From JAQVSH01 sp964451605 (GTDB lineage Bacteria; Bacteroidota; Bacteroidia; Bacteroidales; UBA4181): a stretch of 42,657 bases of DNA. Location: NCBI GenBank assembly GCA_964451605.1, contig CAYVJA010000017.1, forward strand, positions 1 through 42,657. The letters are read 5' to 3'. A program made the translations under genes and the position numbers. Of the stretch, positions 24,522 through 32,595 are shown in pieces (the first letter of the stretch is position 1; every line of letters begins with the position of its first letter). The notes under the pieces were generated by a model. That model was not told the origin of the DNA. It searched no databases and was given only the letters and a program-made list of their open reading frames with translations.

Positions 24522-25214
24522 ATGCTTACTCCTGATGACTCCCCTTGTGCGCACTGCTCATTGGCATTGCAGATTTCGCAGATGATTGGCAGCGACTCTG
24601 TTGCGGCCATTTGCGAAGCTTCGCACAAAATGATTTTTAAAAAAGGGGAAACCATTCTCCGTCAGGGTATTCCATCTACACATTTGGTTTTTCTGCATCG
24701 GGGTATAGTGAAGTTCAGTTACGAAACTGCCGGCGAACGGAAGGTGATTCTCACAGTAGTGGGGAGTCCTACCCTTCTGGGAGGTGCCAATCTCTTTTTT
24801 AATGAGAAGAATCTCTTTTCGCTGGTGGCTCTGGAGGAGTGCAAGGTATGTCTGATAGATAACAGCGTGTTAATGGGTATTATGACTCGCGAAGGAAACT
24901 TCCTGATGACGCTCATGAAGCACTCTTCGGCCTCCTTTCAGGCCTCTATTTTTAACTTTATCAATCTGGCGCATAAGCAGGTGGCCGGTCGTATTTCGGA
25001 TATTCTGCTCTATCTTTCCGATAATGTATACAAGAGCCGGCGGTTTGTTTTGTCGCTTACCCGCCGTGAGTTGTCGGAGTTTGCGGCCTGTTCGCCCGAG
25101 AATGTAATTAATACCCTCTCTATGCTCAATCGTGAGGGGGTGTTGCGGGTTTCGGGAAAGGAGATTGAAATTCTCGATTACGAAAAATTGGCAGAAATCA
25201 GTAAACACGGATAA
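24522..25214 (+). CDS. Crp/Fnr-family transcriptional regulator with CxxC pairs
   Basis: A 230-residue regulator with an N-terminal cyclic-nucleotide-binding-like beta barrel (about 35-130; IFKKGETILRQGIPSTHLVFLHRGIVKFS), a dimerisation helix and a C-terminal winged HTH (about 175-225; LSLTRRELSEFAACSPENVINTLSMLNREGVLRV). Cysteines occur as C9-x2-C12 before the barrel and C107-x2-C110 inside it, plus C31. The placing recalls FNR iron-sulfur sensors but the spacing is not that of FNR. The ATG at 24522 is preferred; a GTG at 24498 would place the start within the palindrome. It is divergent from the sulfate operon, with the Rrf2 gene 2 bp downstream. Confidence 0.85.
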   Translation: MLTPDDSPCAHCSLALQISQMIGSDSVAAICEASHKMIFKKGETILRQGIPSTHLVFLHRGIVKFSYETAGERKVILTVVGSPTLLGGANLFFNEKNLFSLVALEECKVCLIDNSVLMGIMTREGNFLMTLMKHSSASFQASIFNFINLAHKQVAGRISDILLYLSDNVYKSRRFVLSLTRRELSEFAACSPENVINTLSMLNREGVLRVSGKEIEILDYEKLAEISKHG

Positions 25215-25216
25215 TC

Positions 25217-25642
25217 ATGTTATCGAAAAAAACTCGTTATGCTTTATTGGCGCTGATTAGCCTTGCCGAAGCGCACGGTTCAGGCCCGGTTCCCATTGCC
25301 GATATTGCCCGCAAGGAGCATATTCCGGTTCGCTTTCTGGAGGGAATTTTGCTCGAACTGCGCAAGACGGGCCTTTTGGCCAGTCGGTTAGGAAAATCGG
25401 GGGGGTACTATCTCCTAAAATCGCCCGAAGAGATATCGCTGGCAGAGGTGATTTCGCACTTCGAGGGTTCGCTGGGTATGTTGGCCTGCGTTTGCGAAAA
25501 GAGTTACCAGCCCTGTGAGTTTCACAAAAATGAGGCGCAATGTAAACTGCGTGAGGTCTTCTCTGATCTTTACCGGGAAACAGTTCAACGCCTGGGCAGT
25601 ACCATGCTGAGCGATATTGCCGGACAACGCCCGGTATTTTAG
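25217..25642 (+). CDS. Rrf2-family transcriptional regulator (IscR/CymR-like)
   Basis: A 141-residue winged-helix regulator. The N-terminus MLSKKTRYALLALISLAE and the recognition region IADIARKEHIPVRFLEGILLELRKTGLLASRLGKSGGYYL are typical of the family. Four cysteines, C91, C93, C100 and C109, lie where IscR and NsrR carry their cluster ligands, so iron-sulfur binding is plausible. In Firmicutes the Rrf2 protein CymR controls cysteine and sulfate genes, and the position here, with the Crp/Fnr-like gene and divergent to cysDNH, suggests a similar task. Stop overlaps the convergent LysO-type gene by 4 bp. Confidence 0.88.
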   Translation: MLSKKTRYALLALISLAEAHGSGPVPIADIARKEHIPVRFLEGILLELRKTGLLASRLGKSGGYYLLKSPEEISLAEVISHFEGSLGMLACVCEKSYQPCEFHKNEAQCKLREVFSDLYRETVQRLGSTMLSDIAGQRPVF

Positions 25643-26579
25643 AACGAAAGGAAAAAGGCCACCAGAAGGGGAACCGACAAATCGGTAAAAAAGCCGTTTA
25701 CCAGACTGATAAAAAGATAGGCATGGCCCGACGCCCTGAGAATACCGGGGAGGGTGGTATCCATGGTGGTGGCTCCTCCTGCGGTAATGGGTGCCAGTTT
25801 CCCGAAGTAGCGGGCCAGCAGAGGAGCAAAGATCAGCGCCATCAGTTCGCGCGCCATATTGGCCATCAGGGCAATGGTACCCAGTTCGGCTCCTCTGGCC
25901 TTGGCAATGAGTAGCGAGGAGAGCGAGTAGTAACCCATTCCCGATCCGATGGCCAGGGTATCTGTGGCNNNNNNNNNNCCGAAAGCCCGGGAAGCAGCGG
26001 AATGATGAGGGCAGTGCCCGCCAGTGTGCCGATAAGGGTAGCCGTCGGTACCCAGAGCGGGGTAAACCCCACCCGCCTGATGGTTTCGAAAAGAGTCCGG
26101 TTTTGTCCGGTGTGCAGACCGGCAAGGAACATCAGAAAACAGAGTATTCCAAAAGAGAGCAGGGGGTTCAGCAGGAGAGGAGGGGCCCATCCCTGATAAG
26201 CCAGGAAAACCCCGGCCAGATAACTGCTCAGGATAGTAAGCGGCCCGGTAAGCCAGTAGTACCGTTTAGCAGCAGGGGCATCGGGAGCAGGGGCACCGGA
26301 TGGCGACAGGGTTTGCAGTCTCTTTATACTGTGAGAGAGTATCCATGCCATGATCACGCTTCCCAGAGTGGCTCCCAGTGCAATGAGAACGGCATCCCGT
26401 CCCAGCGAGAGCCACTGTTGTTTCAACTGCGGAAGCGAACCGGTGTGAAGCCCCATGAAGAAGAGCAGCAGCCAGACCACCGGCATCATTAAACCGGAGA
26501 GCAACTTCAGCAGTTGCGGTTTTGGCAGGTATCTTCCCGTAAGCAGACCCAGGACCAGAATAGAAAGAATCGAAATCAT
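25639..26579 (-). CDS. LysO-type (DUF340) lysine exporter-like membrane protein, interrupted by an assembly gap
   Basis: A polytopic protein related to E. coli LysO (YbjE), which exports lysine. The N-terminal half, from the ATG at 26579, has MISILSILVLGLLTGRYLP, LLSGLMMPVVWLLLFFMGLHTG and a long hydrophobic series. The C-terminal half has GMGYYSLSSLLIAKARGAELGTIALMANMARE and ITAGGATTMDTTLPGI. The two halves are in different frames across the 10-base run of N, and the total (941 nt) is not a multiple of three. A correct gap of 8 or 11 bases would restore one open frame of about 313 codons. I treat it as an intact gene. It overlaps the M48 protease stop at 26579. Confidence 0.78.
25969..25978. 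other. Ten-base assembly gap (N)
   Basis: Ten consecutive N bases inside the LysO-type gene. The number is probably a placeholder, because the flanking coding frames do not agree. Confidence 0.98.
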
Positions 26580-27547
26580 CAGAACTGTTCCAGAATGCGG
26601 ATTCGTTCGGCAATCGGAGGGTGGGTGGCAAACAGCGAGGAGAACGAAGCACGTCCTACGGCAGCAGGGTTCTCGATAAACATTTGAGCTACATCACTTC
26701 GCGTTACGGCTTCGATGGTAGGATCGCCCGAAATCTTGCGCAATGCCGAGGCAAGCGCCAGCGGATTGCGGGTCATCTGCGCAGCTCCCGCATCGGCCAT
26801 ATATTCGCGTTTACGCGAGATGGCAAACCGCATCAGCGAAGCAATCAGGTAACCGATAAAAGCCAATACCATGACCAACAGCATGATAAGCAGAGCTCCC
26901 CCCTGATTGTCTCGGCGATTACCCCGTGTAAGAGAGGAGTACCGGAGCGAATGCATTGCTGTTTGGGCCAGGAAAGCGAAGATGCCCACAAAAACCACCG
27001 AGATGATGAGAAGACGTACATCGCGGTGTTGGATGTGGGTGAGTTCGTGCGCGATTACCCCTTCGAGTTCCTGATCGTTCAGACGGTTAATAATTCCTCT
27101 GGAGAGGCTCACGGTATAGGTGCTGCGATTGATGCCGCTGGCAAAGGCGTTCAGTGAGTCATCTTCAATGACATTCACTTTGGGCATGGGGATTCCCTGT
27201 GCAATACAGAGATTCTCAACGAGGTTATAGACCCGCTTGTTTTCGGTCCTTTCCAGTGGTCGTGCACCGGTTGCTGCACGAATAATGGCAGTATTGGCAA
27301 AGTAGGCAATCAGAAACCAGAGCCCGGTGGCCAGCAGGATGAGGGGTGCTGCCGAAACAAAGTTGCGTACAGCGGTCTCTGCCACCGGTTCGGGATAGGG
27401 CTCGTTGTAAGACGATCCGGAAAACTGAGCCAGCAGGTAAAAAAAGACAAATGCGAGGCCCAGAAGAATCACCGGAAAAAGAACCAGTAAAAGCCCCGAG
27501 CTGAAGTTGTTACGCCTGATCTGCGATTGCAAACCTACATACGACAT
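26579..27547 (-). CDS. M48-family zinc metalloprotease (HtpX-like), membrane
   Basis: A 322-residue inner-membrane protease. Two N-terminal transmembrane segments (about 17-42 and 66-88) precede the catalytic domain. The zinc motif HELTH is at 167-171 (VIAHELTHIQHRDVR), the third ligand is likely the Glu in REYMADAGAAQM, and NAFASG (133-138) is also typical. HtpX-like enzymes degrade misfolded membrane proteins. It follows lemA after 2 bp; LemA and M48 proteases are often paired. Its stop overlaps the start of the LysO-type gene, so the three genes form one operon. Confidence 0.88.
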   Translation of the reverse strand: MSYVGLQSQIRRNNFSSGLLLVLFPVILLGLAFVFFYLLAQFSGSSYNEPYPEPVAETAVRNFVSAAPLILLATGLWFLIAYFANTAIIRAATGARPLERTENKRVYNLVENLCIAQGIPMPKVNVIEDDSLNAFASGINRSTYTVSLSRGIINRLNDQELEGVIAHELTHIQHRDVRLLIISVVFVGIFAFLAQTAMHSLRYSSLTRGNRRDNQGGALLIMLLVMVLAFIGYLIASLMRFAISRKREYMADAGAAQMTRNPLALASALRKISGDPTIEAVTRSDVAQMFIENPAAVGRASFSSLFATHPPIAERIRILEQF

Positions 27548-27549
27548 AC

Positions 27550-28107
27550 TTAGAAGCTGATTTTGGGTGCCTCTTCGAAGGTGGCTCTATCGCTACCCAA
27601 ATCGAACATCGGTTCCCGCTGGAAGCCCGACATACGAGCCACAATATTCGACGGAAACACCTCTACGGCATTGTTCAGTTCGCGGGTTGCCATATTGAAG
27701 AACCTTCTGGCGGCAGCCAGTTTGTTTTCTACATCACTGATCTCCTCCTGCAGCTGCATAAAGTTTTGGCTGGCTTTCAGGTCAGGGTAAGCCTCCAGGG
27801 TTACTTTTAAACCGTTAAGGGCCGATGTCAGTTGGGTCTCGGCAGCAATCTTGGCATTTACGCCAACAGCCGCCATGGCTTCGGAACGGGCCTGAACCAC
27901 TTTGATAAGGGTTTCGCTTTCATGCTTCATGTACCCCCGAACGGTCTCTACCAGCTGAGGGATAAGGTCGTGCCGCTGCTTGAGCTGTACATCAATGTCG
28001 GCAAATGCATTCTCGCGCTGGTTGCGCATCTTTACCAGATTATTGTATACCCCGACAAAATAGAGGACTACAAGTACCAGAATACCAATTACAATTAGAG
28101 CTGACAT
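27550..28107 (-). CDS. lemA: LemA family protein
   Basis: A 185-residue protein with one N-terminal transmembrane helix (ALIVIGILVLVVLYFVGVYNNLV) and a long helical domain with the family motifs VKMRNQRENAFADIDVQLKQRHDLIPQLVETVRGYMKHE and ARRFFNMATRELNNAVEVFPSNIVA. LemA proteins form helical bundles at the membrane; their role is unclear, with reported links to stress and proteolysis. First gene of the lemA-M48-lysO operon; its promoter box is at 28135-28142, divergent from fabI. Confidence 0.92.
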   Translation of the reverse strand: MSALIVIGILVLVVLYFVGVYNNLVKMRNQRENAFADIDVQLKQRHDLIPQLVETVRGYMKHESETLIKVVQARSEAMAAVGVNAKIAAETQLTSALNGLKVTLEAYPDLKASQNFMQLQEEISDVENKLAAARRFFNMATRELNNAVEVFPSNIVARMSGFQREPMFDLGSDRATFEEAPKISF

Positions 28108-28134
28108 ATGGATAGGCTATTTAATGGTTGTCCG

Positions 28135-28142
28135 CAAATGTA
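28135..28142 (-). promoter_or_regulatory. Promoter -7 box for lemA
   Basis: On the minus strand it reads TACATTTG, an exact match 27 bp upstream of the lemA start. It faces the fabI -7 box only 12 bp away, so the two promoters overlap and probably compete. Confidence 0.55.
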
Positions 28143-28154
28143 GGAAAAAAAGCG

Positions 28155-28162
28155 TACGTTTG
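28155..28162 (+). promoter_or_regulatory. Promoter -7 box for fabI
   Basis: TACGTTTG is an exact -7 match, 30 bp upstream of the fabI ATG at 28193. A TTG at 28128-28130 is 24 bp away, a little far for a standard -33 element. Confidence 0.55.
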
Positions 28163-28192
28163 CCGCGAATTTGTAAACCAATTCTATTGTCT

Positions 28193-29023
28193 ATGAGTTA
28201 TCAACTGTTGAAAGGGAAAACCGGTATTATTTTCGGGGCTCTGAATGAACAATCTATTGCGTGGCAGGTTGCCGAGCGCGCTTACGAAGAGGGTGCCCGT
28301 TTTGTATTGTCGAATGCTCCGGTGGCCCAGCGTCTCGGGAATATGCAGGAGCTGTCGAAGAGATGTGAGGCCAGAATTATTTTGGCCGATGCCACTAGTC
28401 TCGACGACTTGCAGGTTCTCTTCGAGACGGCAATGGATCATCTGGGCGGACCTGTCGATTTTGTGCTTCACTCCATTGGTATGTCACCTAATGTCAGGAA
28501 AGGAATTCCCTACGATAAAGTGAATTATGAGAATTTCTTAAAGACCCTCGATGTGTCGGCTCTTTCATTGCATAAGATGTTGCAGGTGGCCAGGAATCTG
28601 GATGCCATTAAGGAGTGGGGTTCTGTGGTTGCACTCACCTATGTGGCATCGCACAGAACCCTTGTGGGGTATGGCGATATGGCCGATGCCAAAGCGTTGC
28701 TCGAATCGGTAGCCCGCAGTTTCGGCTACATCTATGGCCGCGACAAGAATGTCCGTATTAATACTGTATCGCAGTCGCCCACGGTCACCACTGCCGGAAG
28801 CGGGGTTAAAGGGATGAATAGTCTGCTCGACTTTTCGGAGCGTATGTCGCCTTTAGGTAATGCCACTGCACGCGAGTGCGCCGATTATTGCGTGACACTC
28901 TTTTCGGATCTCACCCGCAAAGTGACCATGCAGACACTCTACCACGATGGCGGGTTCTCGAGCATGGGTATGAGTGCCAAGGCTATGGATCAATATCTCC
29001 AGAGTTTTCAGCTGGAAGATTAA
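28193..29023 (+). CDS. fabI: Enoyl-[acyl-carrier-protein] reductase [NADH]
   Basis: A 276-residue cytosolic short-chain dehydrogenase/reductase completing each cycle of fatty-acid elongation. The FabI-type nucleotide site is GKTGIIFGALNEQSIAW at the N-terminus; FVLHSIGMSPN is the family's Asn/Ser block. The catalytic Tyr-x6-Lys is GYGDMADAKALLESVARSFGYIYG (Tyr and Lys about 160 and 167). The C-terminus EFLDFSERMSPLG-like block and the terminal helix are normal. The ATG at 28193 follows the promoter box; an upstream in-frame start at 28124 would precede it. It is monocistronic, ending at a strong terminator. Confidence 0.93.
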   Translation: MSYQLLKGKTGIIFGALNEQSIAWQVAERAYEEGARFVLSNAPVAQRLGNMQELSKRCEARIILADATSLDDLQVLFETAMDHLGGPVDFVLHSIGMSPNVRKGIPYDKVNYENFLKTLDVSALSLHKMLQVARNLDAIKEWGSVVALTYVASHRTLVGYGDMADAKALLESVARSFGYIYGRDKNVRINTVSQSPTVTTAGSGVKGMNSLLDFSERMSPLGNATARECADYCVTLFSDLTRKVTMQTLYHDGGFSSMGMSAKAMDQYLQSFQLED

Positions 29024-29038
29024 CGGCTTAAAAGAGAA

Positions 29039-29075
29039 CTGCACAGCTCCGCACCGATCAGTGGGGGCTGTGCAG
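29039..29075. terminator. Bidirectional terminator between fabI and the PurF-like gene
   Basis: CTGCACAGCTCCGCAC (29039-29054) pairs with GTGGGGGCTGTGCAG (29061-29075), giving about 15 pairs with one bulge and one G-U, around a 6-nt loop. On the minus strand it is followed by a T-rich stretch (complement of aaaagaga). It serves two convergent genes. Confidence 0.75.
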
Positions 29076-29081
29076 ACTTGT

Positions 29082-30485
29082 CTAAAAGCAGCTCGATCCG
29101 TCGAAACAGTGGGTACAGATTCGGTCTTTGGGAAGGCCTATGGCCGATACCATCCCTTCGAGCGAGTTAAACTTGAGGGTGTCCATTCCGAAGCTGCACT
29201 TGATTTCCTGAATCATTTTCAGTTGTTGGGGCGAACCGCTGGTGGCGTAGGCCTCCAGATTCTTGTCGTGTTTTCCCTCGAACCGTTCGATGATGCGGCG
29301 GGTAATCAGATCGAGCGCAGACTTCGAGGCCGAGAAACCCACAAAGGGACAGGCGTAGATCAGGGGAGGGCAGCTGATGCGCATATGCACCTCTTTAGCC
29401 CCGTAGGCATAGAGAATTTTTACATGGTTCCGAAGCTGCGTGCCCCGTACAATGGAGTCGTCGCAAAAGACCACCCGCTTTCCTTCGAGCAGCGAACGGT
29501 TGGGAATCAGTTTCATTTTGGCCACCAGATCCCGAACTTCCTGGTTTTCGGGGGTGAAACTGCGCGGCCAGGTAGGGGTATATTTTTGAATGGCCCGTTT
29601 AAAGGGAATGCCTGTGCCCTCGGAGTAACCCACTGCGCAACCTATGCCTGAGTCGGGAATTCCCGATACCGAATCGGCATCGATGGAATCCTCTTTGGCG
29701 ATATTCATTCCAAAACGATAGCGGACGCTATCTACGTTTTGCCCTTCATAGTCGGAAGTGGGAAATCCGTAATAGACCCAGAGAAAAGAGCAGATTTGCA
29801 TCTTCTCGTTGGGTTTACGGAGCTGGGTAGACTGGTTGTATTTTACTTTCACAATTTCGCCGGGGCCCAGGAATCGTTGCATTTCGAAACCCAGATTGGG
29901 CAGGCTCGACGACTCGCTGGCAAGGGCGTATCCGTCGTCGCGTTTTCCCAGCACTATAGGAGTCCGGCCGTTTTTGTCGCGGGCAGCGATAATCCCGTCT
30001 TCGGTGAGCAACAGCAGTGAACAGGAACCTTTAATCTTTTCGAAGACATGTTCGATGCCACTCACAAAATCGCGTTTTTGCGTAATAAGCAGGGCAATGG
30101 TCTCGGTGGGATTGGTTTTTCCCGAACTCAACTCCGAAAATTGTTTGCCATCGTTCAGCAACTCCTCTTCAATCTCGTCGATGTTGCAGATTTTGGCTAC
30201 GGTTACGATGGCAAACCGCCCCAGGTGTGAATTCATCACAATGGGCTGCGGATCGGTATCGCTGATTACACCAATTCCCGACTCTCCTTCGTATTTATCC
30301 AGATCGCCTTCGAATTTATTACGGAAGTAAGCGTTCTCGATGTTGTGAATAGATCGGGAAAACCGACTCCCGTTAAGGGTAACCATACCTCCGCGCTTGG
30401 TGCCCAGGTGGGAGTGATAATCGGTTCCGTAGAACAGGTCGGCAACGCATCGACCCTTTGTAACTAATCCAAAAAAACCTCCCAT
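29082..30485 (-). CDS. PurF-like amidophosphoribosyltransferase paralogue lacking the catalytic cysteine
   Basis: A 467-residue protein similar along its whole length to PurF: the glutaminase domain (HSHLGTKRGGMVTLNG, LGRFAIVTVAKI, ELSSGKTNPTE, AARDKNGRTPIVLGKR) and the phosphoribosyltransferase domain with PRPP loop VVFCDDSIVRGTQ. Functional PurF begins with the nucleophile Cys (MCGI); here the N-terminus is MGGFFGL, so glutamine hydrolysis should be lost. The C-terminus has a CxxC (DRICTHCFDGSSC). The same MGGFFG start is found in a conserved Bacteroidales paralogue, so it is not a sequencing error. It may use ammonia or have a regulatory role. It lies 12 bp after DUF5606. Confidence 0.85.
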   Translation of the reverse strand: MGGFFGLVTKGRCVADLFYGTDYHSHLGTKRGGMVTLNGSRFSRSIHNIENAYFRNKFEGDLDKYEGESGIGVISDTDPQPIVMNSHLGRFAIVTVAKICNIDEIEEELLNDGKQFSELSSGKTNPTETIALLITQKRDFVSGIEHVFEKIKGSCSLLLLTEDGIIAARDKNGRTPIVLGKRDDGYALASESSSLPNLGFEMQRFLGPGEIVKVKYNQSTQLRKPNEKMQICSFLWVYYGFPTSDYEGQNVDSVRYRFGMNIAKEDSIDADSVSGIPDSGIGCAVGYSEGTGIPFKRAIQKYTPTWPRSFTPENQEVRDLVAKMKLIPNRSLLEGKRVVFCDDSIVRGTQLRNHVKILYAYGAKEVHMRISCPPLIYACPFVGFSASKSALDLITRRIIERFEGKHDKNLEAYATSGSPQQLKMIQEIKCSFGMDTLKFNSLEGMVSAIGLPKDRICTHCFDGSSCF

Positions 30486-30497
30486 CTGTCCGGTTGT

Positions 30498-30920
30498 CTA
30501 TTGTGCATTATTTTCGGTTGTCTCCTCACTTTGTTCCGTTAAGGAGATGATCCCCTTTTCCTGCATCAGATTGTACCATTGAACAATCTTCTTTATATCC
30601 GAAACGTAGACCCGGTCGCGATCATACTCGGGCATCACCTCGGAAAAGTACTTTTTCAGGGTGTTGTTATCCGATTTGTGCGAGATGGCCGGGCCACCGT
30701 TCTCTTTCTCGAAAATTCTTCTGAGAAGCGCCGGAAGGGGAAAATCCTCCTCGAGCGTGTAGATAGAGATATCTTCCATCGAACTCATTCTTGCACTGGC
30801 CGGTACGGTAATCTTTTTCCCGTCGGTGAGCGACTCTATGATTACGCCTGTCCGACCTCTGGAGACAAACCGGAAGAGTCCGCCCTGTCCCGAAATAGCT
30901 AAAATGTCTTTGAAACTCAT
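30498..30920 (-). CDS. DUF5606-family protein
   Basis: A 140-residue cytosolic protein of a family restricted to Bacteroidota. The N-terminal MSFKDILAISGQGGLFRFVSRGRTGVIIESLTDGKKI predicts a small beta-rich domain; the C-terminal half (SEVMPEYDRDRVYVSDIKKIVQWYNLMQEKGII) is helical. No function is known to me. It has its own -7 box and is followed after 12 bp by the PurF-like gene. Confidence 0.8.
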   Translation of the reverse strand: MSFKDILAISGQGGLFRFVSRGRTGVIIESLTDGKKITVPASARMSSMEDISIYTLEEDFPLPALLRRIFEKENGGPAISHKSDNNTLKKYFSEVMPEYDRDRVYVSDIKKIVQWYNLMQEKGIISLTEQSEETTENNAQ

Positions 30921-30945
30921 AAGATATGTTGGAATATTGAGGATG

Positions 30946-30953
30946 CAAAAGTA
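30946..30953 (-). promoter_or_regulatory. Promoter -7 box for DUF5606 / PurF-like genes
   Basis: TACTTTTG on the minus strand, an exact -7 match 25 bp upstream of the DUF5606 start and within the 60-bp gap after coaE. No clear -33 element. Confidence 0.5.
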
Positions 30954-30980
30954 ACAAATAGTTCTGAAGATTTGTGCCGG

Positions 30981-31571
30981 TCAGGTGCCATATCCTTGCA
31001 ACCGAGTGTGTAGTTTCAACACCTGACGAATTACCGGACGAAGGTTGTCGTTGTGAATCAAATAGTCGGCTCTTCTGCGCCTTTCGCGGTCGGAGAGCTG
31101 GTTTTTTATGCGGGCCATAACGGCTTCGCGCGAGACGCCGTCGCGTTCCATTACCCGTTTTATGCGCAATTCGCGCGGTGCATCTACTACTATGACTTTG
31201 TCGAAATGGCTTGCCAGCCCACTTTCGAAGATAATCGCCGCTTCATGTAAAATATAAGGGGCCTGGCTTTGCCGACTGCACCATGCCTGAAAGTCGGCTG
31301 CAACCACCGGATGAACCGTGCCATTCACCAGATGTAACCGTTCTTTGTTGTCGAAAATGAGTGAGGCCAACCGTTTGCGGTCTAATTTTCCCTCTGTGTA
31401 GAGAAGGGGATCAATTTCGCGGGTGAGGATTTCCCGGATTTTGCTGTCGTTATCCATCAGGAACCGGGCTCTGAGATCGGCCGAATAGACCGGAACCCCC
31501 AGTAGCGAGAAGAGTTTACATACGGTCGATTTTCCACTCCCTATACCGCCTGTAATGCCAATCTTCAACAT
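30981..31571 (-). CDS. coaE: Dephospho-CoA kinase
   Basis: A 196-residue cytosolic kinase performing the last step of coenzyme A synthesis. The P-loop GGIGSGKST (8-16) is in MLKIGITGGIGSGKSTVCKLF; other blocks are YSADLRARFLMD, REIDPLLYTEGKLDRKRLASLIF, HEAAIIFESGLASHFDKVIVVDAP and RRRADYLIHND. Length is normal. It starts 6 bp after the YbbR-like gene, in the nusB-yajC-ybbR-coaE cluster. Confidence 0.95.
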   Translation of the reverse strand: MLKIGITGGIGSGKSTVCKLFSLLGVPVYSADLRARFLMDNDSKIREILTREIDPLLYTEGKLDRKRLASLIFDNKERLHLVNGTVHPVVAADFQAWCSRQSQAPYILHEAAIIFESGLASHFDKVIVVDAPRELRIKRVMERDGVSREAVMARIKNQLSDRERRRRADYLIHNDNLRPVIRQVLKLHTRLQGYGT

Positions 31572-31577
31572 ACCCTT

Positions 31578-32564
31578 CTATTTTTCCATAATGAACTCCA
31601 CCAATCGGGGCTGCAGCGAAACCTGCGAAACATATTCGGGATGGTTTTCCAGTTCTACCCGGAGCTTGGGCTCGTTCCCCAGGTTATTGTAGTTGACGAT
31701 AACCCGAAAGAGAGCCGGATTGATTTTTTCGTAATCGCTGATTCCCACCATGCAATTGAGTGTTACTTTGGCAGGAAAGATTTTCACTACTACCCCGGGG
31801 GGAAAATTGACGGGGACAATGGGAATCTGCAGGGTGGCTTCGGTGTGTTTCTCTACCGGAATCATCACCTCAATTTCCCGGTGCGAATACTGCAACAACC
31901 GATTCTCTTCTACGTTTACTGTGCTACGGATGGTATCTTTTACCCCTGTGTCGACGATAGATCCGGTATGGATTACCGTCATGGTATCGAGCAGGTAGGC
32001 AGGTCCGCTTACCTCGACAGAGTCGGGCGTGATAACCGGTTTCCCTTTGGGCAGGTATTGTCGTTGATAGGTAACGGAGATGGCAGGCCTTACAGGAAGC
32101 ATCCGTTTTTTTACCGTACTGAAATGCACCCTGATGGTGTCGGGCTGAATCTCGAGCAGCCGGAGATTCCCGTCAAGCTGGGCACTCACTTTGTCGAACA
32201 GTTGCCGGGTGAGGGTATAATAGTTGCCTCTCTGATTGTCCCGTTGCAGCGACAATGTACTCATATCGAAGGTGAGGAGAGGCCGGCTGATCAGCGAGGT
32301 GTATTGGAGCAGCGCATAGCCGCTGCCGCCTACTCTGAGGGTAATCTGATCAGGAAGCGGTGCCGACAGTGCACGCCCCTTGGGAATATTGATATACTCC
32401 ACCGGGAACTGAATGGAAGTTTCATAATCGCCCTTAAGCGCATTTAAAAACCAAAGGATAGCCGCCAGAAGGATAAATAGTGCCATCCTGCCGAGAAAGA
32501 GCCGGACGAGCCGTCTGGCGCGAACCAGCCATGAAGCGGGTGCCGTATCTCCCTTTGGTTGCAT
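31578..32564 (-). CDS. YbbR-like domain protein, membrane-anchored
   Basis: A 328-residue protein with one N-terminal transmembrane helix (FLGRMALFILLAAILWFLNAL) and extracytoplasmic beta-rich repeats of YbbR type (EYINIPKGRALSAPLPDQITLRVGGSGYALLQ, VTYQRQYLPKGKPVITPDSVEVSGPAYLLDTMTVIHTG, IVPVNFPPGVVVKIFPAKVTLNCMVG). In Firmicutes the YbbR protein CdaR controls the c-di-AMP cyclase, but no cyclase gene is beside it here. Placement between yajC and coaE is common in Bacteroidota. Confidence 0.82.
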   Translation of the reverse strand: MQPKGDTAPASWLVRARRLVRLFLGRMALFILLAAILWFLNALKGDYETSIQFPVEYINIPKGRALSAPLPDQITLRVGGSGYALLQYTSLISRPLLTFDMSTLSLQRDNQRGNYYTLTRQLFDKVSAQLDGNLRLLEIQPDTIRVHFSTVKKRMLPVRPAISVTYQRQYLPKGKPVITPDSVEVSGPAYLLDTMTVIHTGSIVDTGVKDTIRSTVNVEENRLLQYSHREIEVMIPVEKHTEATLQIPIVPVNFPPGVVVKIFPAKVTLNCMVGISDYEKINPALFRVIVNYNNLGNEPKLRVELENHPEYVSQVSLQPRLVEFIMEK

Positions 32565-32595
32565 GCGAAGAGCCTCCCGGGAAGGGGATTAGAGG

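Noticed and set aside
25866..26190. Two separate truncated LysO pseudogenes
   Set aside because: The break coincides exactly with the run of N, so an assembly artefact is the simpler explanation.
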